Shown here: in pieces, positions 22,132 to 28,728 of the stretch
How positions within the stretch are numbered: position 1 is the first letter of the stretch
Layout of the letters: each line of letters starts with the position of its first letter
Assembly (NCBI GenBank): GCA_020024155.1
Contig: JAHHUE010000014.1
Span: 1-28,728, forward strand
Direction of reading: 5' to 3'
DNA length: 28,728 bases
From: Oscillospiraceae bacterium
GTDB lineage: Bacteria > Bacillota > Clostridia > Oscillospirales > Ruminococcaceae
The notes under the pieces: generated by a model
Database searches by the model: none
Seen by the model: only the letters and a program-made list of their open reading frames with translations
What the model was told of the DNA's origin: nothing
Position numbers and translations under genes: made by a program

Positions 22132-23871
22132 ATGGATAATAGTAAAACCATTTCTAAGAAAACATCTTCAAATTTTCATTCAAAAAAAAGAAGAAGTGTT
22201 AAACCGAAAATAAATGAAAAAATAAGAATAATACCACTTGGTGGACTTGATGAAATAGGCAAAAATATGACTATCTTTGAATGTAGAGAAGATAAGTTCA
22301 TTGTGGACTGTGGATTATCTTTTCCAGACAGTGAAATGTTTGGTGTTGACCTTGTAATTCCAGATTTTTCTTATGTAATTGAGAATAAAGACACAATCAA
22401 AGGTATAATTATAACTCATGGACATGAAGACCATATAGGTTCTTTGCCTTATCTTTTGAGAGATGTAAGATTTCCAATCTATGCAACACCTCTTACAAAA
22501 GGTCTTATAGAAAACAAATTAAGTGAACACTCACTGAATGGTGAAGTTGAAATTATTGAAATGCAGCCAGGTGACAGAATAAAAATGGGATGTATGACTG
22601 TTGTGCCTATTCATGTAAACCACTCTATTCCAGATGCAGTTGGCCTTGCGATAGAATCACCAGCAGGTACAGTTGTTACAACAGGTGACTTTAAAATTGA
22701 CTACACTCCACCACAAGGTGAAACAACAGACCTTGCAACATTTGCTGAATATGGCAAAAAAGGCGTATTGGCATTTATGGCTGATAGTACAAATGCAGAG
22801 AGAAGAGGTTTTTCTGCAAGTGAAAAAACAGTTGGCGAAAGCCTTGAACCTTTGTTTGAAAAAGCAAGCAAAAAGCGTATTGTAATTGCAACTTTTGCAT
22901 CTAATATATACCGTTTGCAGACAATATTTGACCTTGCTGTAAAATATAAACGCAAAGTTGCTGTTTCTGGCAGAAGTATGATAAAAAATATCCAGATGGC
23001 TCTTGACCTTGGATACCTTAATGTGCCAGAGAATATTATCATTGATGCTGAAATGGTAAATAAGTACCAGCCAGAACAAATAGTTCTTATTACAACAGGA
23101 AGTCAGGGAGAGCCTCTTTCGGCACTTTCAAGAATGTCAAGTGGCACACATAGGCAGTTTGCCATAGGTAAAGGAGATTTTATTATAATTTCAGCAACAC
23201 CAATTCCTGGCAATGAGAAAATGGTTACAAAAGTTGTGAATGGATTGCTTAAACTTGGTGCAGAAGTTATATATGAATCAATGTATGAAGTTCATGTTTC
23301 AGGGCACGCAGCACAAGAAGAATTAAAGTTGTTGCTGAATCTTGTAAAACCACAATACTTTATTCCTATTCATGGTGAATACAAACACTTGAAAAAACAT
23401 GCAATGTTAGCACAAGGTGCTGGTATTGATGAAAAAAATATTGTTATCGCAGATATTGGTGGTGTTATTACCATAAGCAAAGATGGTATAAGTGTTGACC
23501 AATCAGTACCGGCGGGGCAAGTATTTGTTGACGGTCTTGGTGTTGGCGATGTTGGCAGTGTTGTTTTAAGAGATAGAAGACATCTTTCTCAAGACGGTTT
23601 GGTTGTTGTTGTGTTTACAGTAGATAGAGCAACAGGAGAAGTTTTGAGTGGTCCAGATATTGTTTCCCGTGGGTTTGTTTATGTTAAGGAAAGTGAACAG
23701 CTTATAGGAGAAGCAAGACAAAAAGCAAGAACAGTTCTTGATAAATATAAAGATTATGAGTACAAGGATTGGATGGTTATAAAATCAAAGATAAGAGAAC
23801 AGGTTTCACATGTTCTTTATCAGAAAACAAAGAGAAATCCAATGGTGTTACCAATTGTAATGGAAATTTAA
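22132..23871 (+). CDS. rnj: Ribonuclease J
   Basis: A 579-residue metallo-beta-lactamase/beta-CASP RNase with both 5' exonuclease and endonuclease activity, central to mRNA decay and rRNA maturation in Firmicutes. The zinc motif is H96-G-H-E-D-H-I-G; other metal and beta-CASP motifs are TTGDFKIDYT, FMADSTNAERRGFS, TTGSQGEPLSALSRM, HVSGHAAQEEL and FIPIHGEYKHL. A basic N-terminal extension of about 30 residues precedes the core. The start is the ATG at 22132, after AAAGGAGG; an in-frame ATG at 22093 lies inside the leader hairpin and has no ribosome site. gdpP follows after 20 nt. Whether it corresponds to RnjA or RnjB cannot be told here. Confidence 0.95.
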   Translation: MDNSKTISKKTSSNFHSKKRRSVKPKINEKIRIIPLGGLDEIGKNMTIFECREDKFIVDCGLSFPDSEMFGVDLVIPDFSYVIENKDTIKGIIITHGHEDHIGSLPYLLRDVRFPIYATPLTKGLIENKLSEHSLNGEVEIIEMQPGDRIKMGCMTVVPIHVNHSIPDAVGLAIESPAGTVVTTGDFKIDYTPPQGETTDLATFAEYGKKGVLAFMADSTNAERRGFSASEKTVGESLEPLFEKASKKRIVIATFASNIYRLQTIFDLAVKYKRKVAVSGRSMIKNIQMALDLGYLNVPENIIIDAEMVNKYQPEQIVLITTGSQGEPLSALSRMSSGTHRQFAIGKGDFIIISATPIPGNEKMVTKVVNGLLKLGAEVIYESMYEVHVSGHAAQEELKLLLNLVKPQYFIPIHGEYKHLKKHAMLAQGAGIDEKNIVIADIGGVITISKDGISVDQSVPAGQVFVDGLGVGDVGSVVLRDRRHLSQDGLVVVVFTVDRATGEVLSGPDIVSRGFVYVKESEQLIGEARQKARTVLDKYKDYEYKDWMVIKSKIREQVSHVLYQKTKRNPMVLPIVMEI

Positions 23872-23891
23872 TTCCATAAGGGTTGAAAATA

Positions 23892-25853
23892 ATGAAAAAT
23901 AAATTTGTAAGCTCAGATGTATTGATTTTGATACTTGCAACAATTGCCATAGGTTTTGGTGCAGTAGCGGCACTTTTGAATCCGTTTGCAGCTGGTATAG
24001 TGGCTGTTGCACTTGCAGTTATCATAATTATAATATGTATGAATGCAAAAACTTCCAAAAAAATAATAAAAAGTATATTTTATGGAACTGGTAAAGATTC
24101 AAATTTACAGCAGTTGAATTTTGAACACCTTAAAATACCAGTTGCCATAGCAAGTAAAGATACAATTGTGTGGTATAATAGCTGTTTCAGAGATAACATA
24201 CTTAGTGGAATGGACTCTTACTTTGCACAAGTTGAAAAAGTATTGCCTGATTTTGATATAGAACTTAGTTGTGAACAAGGTGGGCAAAATCTTTTGATTT
24301 GCAATAAAGAATATACTGTATATTCTTCAACCCCAACTAATGATACAAAGTTATGGGTTAGTTATTTTGTTGATGACACTGAGTATAAAAAAGACCAAAG
24401 AGAATATAAGCTATCAAGACCAGTTATAATACAGATTGCAGTTGATACTTATGATGATGTTCTTAAAGAACTCAAAGAAAGTATCAGAGCACAGATTATG
24501 GCGAAACTTGACCAAATGATTGAGGACCTTGTATTGTTGAATAATGGTTTGGTAAATAAATTTGGAACATCAAGATACTCTGTTGTTTTAGAAGATAGAA
24601 ATTACGAAAATTTCAGTAAAAATCAATTTGAAATTTTGTCTAAAGCCAAAGAAATTGGCGGAGAATATAATGTTACACTGTCAATTGGTGTTGGTAAAGG
24701 TGGTATAGATTTTGCAGAAAACCATCTTTTATCTCGTCAAGCGCTGGATATGGCACTTGGCAGAGGCGGAGACCAAGCAGTTGTAAAAACAAATGATGGA
24801 TATGAATTTTTTGGTGGAAATAGCCGAAGTGTAGAAAAAAGAAGCAAAGTAAGAAGTCGTATTGTTGCTAATGCACTTAAAGATATTGTACTTCAAAGCA
24901 GCAATGTTGTTATTATGGGACATAAGATGAGCGACTTGGACAGCGTTGGTTCAGCAGTTGGTATAGCAGCGGTTGTTAAATGCTTTGAGAGAAGAGCAAA
25001 TATTATCATAAATGAAGAAAAAACACTTGCAAAAAATCTTATAGAATGGGTTAAACAAGATGAAGAAATGAAAGATGTTTTTGTACCACCGGAAAAAGCA
25101 TCAAACCTTATTGAGAAAAATACATTGCTTATTATTGTTGATACTCATACAGCAAGAATGGCTGAATCAACAGAAATATGTGAACAGTGCAAGAAAAAAG
25201 TTGTAATTGACCATCATAGAAAGATGGTTGACTACATATCAGATGCAGTTGTATCATATCATGAACCTTATGCCTCATCAGCAAGCGAGCTTGTTACAGA
25301 GCTTGTGCAATATATTTTGCCTTCAAATACAAGACTTTCACCATTTCAAGCGGGAGCATTGCTCAGCGGTATTATGTTGGATACACGCAGCTTTGCTGAA
25401 AAAGCAGGTGTAAGAACATTTGAGGCAGCTGCTTATTTACGCAGACAATCTGTTGATATGGCTGACATTATGCGTTTGTTTGCTGTGCCAAAGGATATTT
25501 ATTCTGCAAAATCTCATCTTGTAAATATGGCAGAAAATTACAAAGGTGTTGCAATATCTATGTCTAATGAAATGACAGACGATTTGCAGTTGGCAGTTCC
25601 ACAAGCAGCTAACGACTTGCTTATGTTAGAGGGAGTTGAGGCTTCAATTGTTGCAATTCTTGCAGATGATATAGTAAGAATATCAGCAAGAAGTCTTGGC
25701 AATATAAATGTTCAGGTTATGATGGAATATCTTGGTGGCGGAGGACATCTTACAATGGCTGGCGCACAATTAAAAGGTATAACACTTGAACAAGCAAAAG
25801 AAAAAATATGCGAAAGCATAGACAATTATAGAAGTAAACAGGAGAAAGTTTAA
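23892..25853 (+). CDS. gdpP: c-di-AMP phosphodiesterase GdpP
   Basis: A 653-residue membrane enzyme that hydrolyses c-di-AMP and so sets its level in osmolyte and cell wall control. It has two N-terminal membrane spans (about 9-50), a PAS-like domain (about 80-150), a degenerate GGDEF domain (about 170-300, lacking the GGDEF active loop), and a DHH/DHHA1 phosphodiesterase domain. The metal and catalytic motifs are H344-K-M-S-D348-L-D350, VDTHTARM, D440-H441-H442 and MLDTRSF; the DHHA1 GGGG motif is at 615-618. The start is the ATG at 23892, about 9 nt after AAGGG; a TTG at 23883 lies on that site. The order gdpP-rplI-dnaB is the classical Firmicutes one. Confidence 0.95.
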   Translation: MKNKFVSSDVLILILATIAIGFGAVAALLNPFAAGIVAVALAVIIIIICMNAKTSKKIIKSIFYGTGKDSNLQQLNFEHLKIPVAIASKDTIVWYNSCFRDNILSGMDSYFAQVEKVLPDFDIELSCEQGGQNLLICNKEYTVYSSTPTNDTKLWVSYFVDDTEYKKDQREYKLSRPVIIQIAVDTYDDVLKELKESIRAQIMAKLDQMIEDLVLLNNGLVNKFGTSRYSVVLEDRNYENFSKNQFEILSKAKEIGGEYNVTLSIGVGKGGIDFAENHLLSRQALDMALGRGGDQAVVKTNDGYEFFGGNSRSVEKRSKVRSRIVANALKDIVLQSSNVVIMGHKMSDLDSVGSAVGIAAVVKCFERRANIIINEEKTLAKNLIEWVKQDEEMKDVFVPPEKASNLIEKNTLLIIVDTHTARMAESTEICEQCKKKVVIDHHRKMVDYISDAVVSYHEPYASSASELVTELVQYILPSNTRLSPFQAGALLSGIMLDTRSFAEKAGVRTFEAAAYLRRQSVDMADIMRLFAVPKDIYSAKSHLVNMAENYKGVAISMSNEMTDDLQLAVPQAANDLLMLEGVEASIVAILADDIVRISARSLGNINVQVMMEYLGGGGHLTMAGAQLKGITLEQAKEKICESIDNYRSKQEKV

Positions 25854-25854
25854 A

Positions 25855-26295
25855 ATGAAAGTAGTTCTTTTACAAGATGTAAAATCAATAGGAAAAAAAG
25901 ACCAAATTGTAAATGTTTCTGATGGTTATGCAAGAAATTTTCTTTTTCCAAGAAAGCTTGCAAAAGAAGCAACACAAGGTGCATTAAATGATGTAAAAAT
26001 AAAAGAAAGTGCAAAAGCACACCACAAACAAGAAGAAATTGATGCTGCAAATGAGGTAAAAGCTAAAATTGATGATAAAATTATCACAGTAAAAGCTAAG
26101 GCCGGTAAAGAGGGCAAACTCTTTGGTGCAGTAACTTCAAAAGATGTTTCAGCTGAACTTGAAAAAGTTTTTGGTGTTAAAATTGATAAAAAGAAAATTG
26201 TTATGGATGATATAAAAGTGTTTGGCAGCTACATCTGCAATGTAAAAGTATATCCTGAAATAACAGCAAAAATCACAGTAAAAGTTGAGGAGTAA
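25855..26295 (+). CDS. rplI: 50S ribosomal protein L9
   Basis: A 146-residue L9 with the rRNA-binding N-domain (MKVVLLQDVKSIGKKDQIVN, VSDGYARNFLFPRKLA), a long central helix, and the C-terminal domain (GKLFGAVTSKDVSAELEK). It begins one base after the gdpP stop codon. Its ribosome site GGAG is inside the last codons of gdpP, so the two are coupled. dnaB follows after 6 nt. Confidence 0.97.
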   Translation: MKVVLLQDVKSIGKKDQIVNVSDGYARNFLFPRKLAKEATQGALNDVKIKESAKAHHKQEEIDAANEVKAKIDDKIITVKAKAGKEGKLFGAVTSKDVSAELEKVFGVKIDKKKIVMDDIKVFGSYICNVKVYPEITAKITVKVEE

Positions 26296-26301
26296 TTCTA
26301 T

Positions 26302-27687
26302 ATGGATAAGCAGTTGGATTTAGCTCTTGGTTCACTTGGTATAAGCGAACCATATAGCATAGAGGCAGAACAAGCAATTCTTGGTGCCGCGATAATAAGT
26401 CCGGAAATTGTTTCTCTTATAATAGAACAAGTAAAGGCAGAATATTTTTATTCAAAACAAAATCAAAAGATTTTTTTGGAAATACATAAACTGTTCAATG
26501 CAAATATACCATCAGACTTTATCACAGTTTTAAATAGTGTAATTGAAAATGGTGTGTTTAATGATGAAGCAGAGGCAAAAGTGTACCTTACACAACTTGC
26601 TGAAACAGTTCCAAGTTTATCAAATATTTCATCTTATGCAAAAATCATAAAAGATAAATATATGGTAAGGATGTTGCTTGATACATCTACGGATATTATT
26701 AAGCAGACACAGAACTCTCCGGATGCAGATGTTCTTTTGGAATATGCAGAACAGAAAATTTATGAACTTAGACAAGGTAAAGATACTTCTGCTTTACAAC
26801 ATATAGGTCTTTCAGCTGCTGAAAGTTTTGATAGACTTAGAAAACTTTCAGGCAAAGATAGAGAAAAATATCTTGGTATACCAACTGGATTTACCTATCT
26901 TGATAAAATGCTTACAGGTCTTGGTAGAAGTGACCTTATAATTTTGGCTGCTCGTCCTGGTATGGGTAAAACTTCATTTGTTTTAAATGTTGCAGCAAAT
27001 GTTGCAAAGCAGTCAAATCTTCCTGTGGCAATTTTCTCTTTGGAAATGACAAAAGAACAGCTTACAAGCCGTATGATTTCTGCCGAGGCTCATATTGATA
27101 GCCAGATTATGCGTTCTGGTAACATAAATATTGATGACTGGGACAATATTTCTCGTGCAGTTGGTGAGATTTCTGATTTGCCAATATATCTTGATGATAC
27201 TTCAAATGTAACAGTTTCTGATATAAAAGCAAAAATAAGAAGACTTAATCAAGACCCAAACAAAGACCCTGTTGGAGTTGTTATTATCGACTATCTCCAA
27301 CTTATGTCTTCCGGCAAAAGAAATGAATCTCGTGTACAGGAAATAAGTGAAATTACAAGAAACCTTAAAATTATGGCAAAGGAATTAAATGTTCCACTTA
27401 TTGTTTTGTCACAGCTTTCCCGTAGTGCAGAAAAAGGTCAGGGAAGAGATGCACGCCCAGCTTTGAGCGACTTGCGTGACTCTGGTTCTATTGAACAGGA
27501 TGCAGATGTTGTTTTGTTTTTATATCGTGATGCCTATTACAGCCAAGACCCAGATGTTGACCAAAACAGAGCAGAATGTATAGTAGCAAAAAACCGTCAT
27601 GGTGAAGTTGGCAAAGTATATCTTGGTTGGGATGGTGCACATACCAGATTTTTCAACATTGATTTTGTACATGATGAAGATGAATAG
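26302..27687 (+). CDS. dnaB: Replicative DNA helicase DnaB
   Basis: A 461-residue hexameric helicase that opens the replication fork. The N-terminal domain (about 16-120, SIEAEQAILGAAI) is followed by the linker and the RecA-like motor. Walker A ARPGMGKTSF has Lys223 and Thr224, and Walker B VVIIDYLQLM has Asp330. The C-terminal motifs LIVLSQLSRSAEKG and ALSDLRDSGSIEQDADVV complete the DnaB signature. No intein is present. It is 6 nt behind rplI, with a GAGGAG ribosome site in the last rplI codons, and is followed by tilS after 5 nt. Confidence 0.97.
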   Translation: MDKQLDLALGSLGISEPYSIEAEQAILGAAIISPEIVSLIIEQVKAEYFYSKQNQKIFLEIHKLFNANIPSDFITVLNSVIENGVFNDEAEAKVYLTQLAETVPSLSNISSYAKIIKDKYMVRMLLDTSTDIIKQTQNSPDADVLLEYAEQKIYELRQGKDTSALQHIGLSAAESFDRLRKLSGKDREKYLGIPTGFTYLDKMLTGLGRSDLIILAARPGMGKTSFVLNVAANVAKQSNLPVAIFSLEMTKEQLTSRMISAEAHIDSQIMRSGNINIDDWDNISRAVGEISDLPIYLDDTSNVTVSDIKAKIRRLNQDPNKDPVGVVIIDYLQLMSSGKRNESRVQEISEITRNLKIMAKELNVPLIVLSQLSRSAEKGQGRDARPALSDLRDSGSIEQDADVVLFLYRDAYYSQDPDVDQNRAECIVAKNRHGEVGKVYLGWDGAHTRFFNIDFVHDEDE

Positions 27688-27692
27688 TATAG

Positions 27693-28728
27693 ATGAATAA
27701 TATATTTTTAAATACAATAAAAAAATATAACATGATACAACAAGGTGACACAGTTGCAGTATGTTTGTCCGGTGGGGCAGACAGTATGGCACTGTTTCAC
27801 CTTGTAAACAGTTATAAGGATATTTTAGGGATAAAAGTAATAGCACTTCATGTAAATCACGGACTTAGAAAAGAAAGTGAGGATGAAGAGGTTTTTATTC
27901 GTAAGTATTGTGATAATATTGGCGTTGAATGTATAGTTTATAATGCTGATATGAACAATAGAGTAAAACCACAAGGATTATCAACAGAAATGTGGGCAAG
28001 ACAAGAAAGATATAAATTTTTCTTTGAAAATGCAAAAAAATATAATGCAAAGCTTGCAACTGCCCATACTCTAAGTGATAAATGTGAAACTATATTATTT
28101 AATATTACAAGAGGAGCTAATTTAAAGGGGCTATGTGGAATACCTGCTGTAAGAGATAATATAATTCGCCCTCTTATAAATTGCAGCAGAACAGATATAG
28201 AGAATTATTGTAAGCAAAACAATATTCAATATGTAACAGATAAAACAAATTTTGAGGATAAATATTCCAGAAATAAAATAAGATTAAAAGTTATTCCAGT
28301 TCTTAAACAGGTTAATGAAAGAGTTGAAAATCAAATAGGGGAATTTTCAGATGAAATGGAACAAATATACACATTTCTAACCCAATTAAGTGATAAATTG
28401 TATGAGAATTCCATAACAGATAAAGGTTTTAGTGTTGAAGAAGTAAAAAAATATGATGATGTTATAATAAAGTTTTTCATTAGAAATATTCTTGAAAAAT
28501 ATGATTGTATGTCAAAAGAAAATATCAATGATATTTTGAGTGGAATAAAAAAGTCTAAGTTTTCAAGACAACTTTCAAAATATGTTATTTGTTGTATAGA
28601 TGATAAATATTTGAAATTTTCTAAAGTTAAAGTTAAAGTTAAAACTAAAACAGAAAAACAAGAAAAAATATTTGTGAAAACAGAAAAAATAACTAAATTT
28701 TTATCAAAAAACTATCTTGTATGTGAAC
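27693..28728 (+). CDS. tilS: tRNA(Ile)-lysidine synthase TilS, 3' end outside window
   Basis: The frame from the ATG at 27693 is open to the window end (345 codons and one base seen). It is an N-type PP-loop ATPase that places lysidine on C34 of the tRNA that reads AUA. The SGGADSM loop is at 26-32, then HVNHGLRKES, AHTLSDKCET and RGANLKGLCGIP, and FEDKYSRNKIR near the end of the ATPase core. The C-terminal substrate-binding part begins after that. Near 28622-28651 five hexamer repeats encode an alternating KVKVKVKTKT run. The start has no strong ribosome site, so coupling to dnaB, 5 nt upstream, is likely. Confidence 0.93.
   Translation, partial: MNNIFLNTIKKYNMIQQGDTVAVCLSGGADSMALFHLVNSYKDILGIKVIALHVNHGLRKESEDEEVFIRKYCDNIGVECIVYNADMNNRVKPQGLSTEMWARQERYKFFFENAKKYNAKLATAHTLSDKCETILFNITRGANLKGLCGIPAVRDNIIRPLINCSRTDIENYCKQNNIQYVTDKTNFEDKYSRNKIRLKVIPVLKQVNERVENQIGEFSDEMEQIYTFLTQLSDKLYENSITDKGFSVEEVKKYDDVIIKFFIRNILEKYDCMSKENINDILSGIKKSKFSRQLSKYVICCIDDKYLKFSKVKVKVKTKTEKQEKIFVKTEKITKFLSKNYLVCE

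Noticed and set aside
1..28728. CRISPR arrays, tRNA or rRNA genes, insertion sequences, prophage
   Set aside because: I looked for regularly spaced repeats, cloverleaf patterns and transposase or integrase motifs and found none. The gaps are accounted for by promoters, leaders and terminators.

Overview
The window is AT-rich and gene-dense, and it reads as a chromosomal segment of a low-GC Clostridia-type Firmicute, probably a gut Oscillospirales or Eubacteriales relative. The evidence is the typical Firmicutes gene neighbourhoods (rplU-rpmA-obg-mrnC, gdpP-rplI-dnaB-tilS, nifS-iscU-mnmA), RNase J, Mini-RNase III, PheB-type ACT proteins, CotF-type spore coat proteins and clostridial lipoprotein families. 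The taxonomic placement is inference. All 29 complete genes end in TAA or TAG and none in TGA.

Layout, left to right. (1) 90-1460: pheB-like ACT gene plus a kinase-dead aspartokinase relic with two ACT domains, closed by a terminator. (2) 1540-5828: paired M16 peptidase homologues (yfmF inactive, yfmH with HxxEH), lgt and folD in one close-packed operon. (3) 5841-8430: consensus promoter and L21 leader, rplU, rpmA, a terminator, then obg and mrnC. L27 has no N-terminal extension and no Prp protease gene lies between rplU and rpmA. (4) 8426-10199, minus strand: an AlkA-type DNA glycosylase preceded by a striking promoter/leader, and an FMN-binding-like lipoprotein. (5) 10250-14930: a DAACS transporter with an attenuator-like leader, then a lipoprotein-MBOAT-DHHW cell-surface O-acylation cluster. 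(6) 14932-15509, minus: a uridine-kinase-like gene split by one missing base in a homopolymer. (7) 15632-16201: two CotF-family genes. (8) 16211-21945, minus: mgtE behind a structured leader RNA with terminator, a HAD phosphatase, mnmA, iscU, nifS and rnhA. (9) 21966-28728, plus: rnj, gdpP, rplI, dnaB and a tilS cut by the window end.

Functional themes. nifS, iscU and mnmA form a sulfur relay from cysteine to Fe-S clusters and to 2-thiouridine in tRNA. rplU, rpmA, rplI, obg, mrnC and rnj serve ribosome and RNA metabolism. gdpP degrades c-di-AMP. lgt matures lipoproteins such as the two encoded here.

Most interesting signals. The first is the segment 9098-9262 on the minus strand: a perfect TTGACA/TGCTATAAT promoter followed by a ~130-nt RNA whose four segments can pair 1:2, 2:3 and 3:4, ending in a terminator, with an exposed anti-Shine-Dalgarno loop. 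It is either a small RNA or an attenuator of the glycosylase gene. The second is the mgtE leader (17758-17856, minus), a three-way-junction candidate riboswitch that I could not match to the M-box. The third is the aspartokinase-derived pseudoenzyme next to pheB. No CRISPR array, rRNA, tRNA, insertion sequence or prophage was seen.
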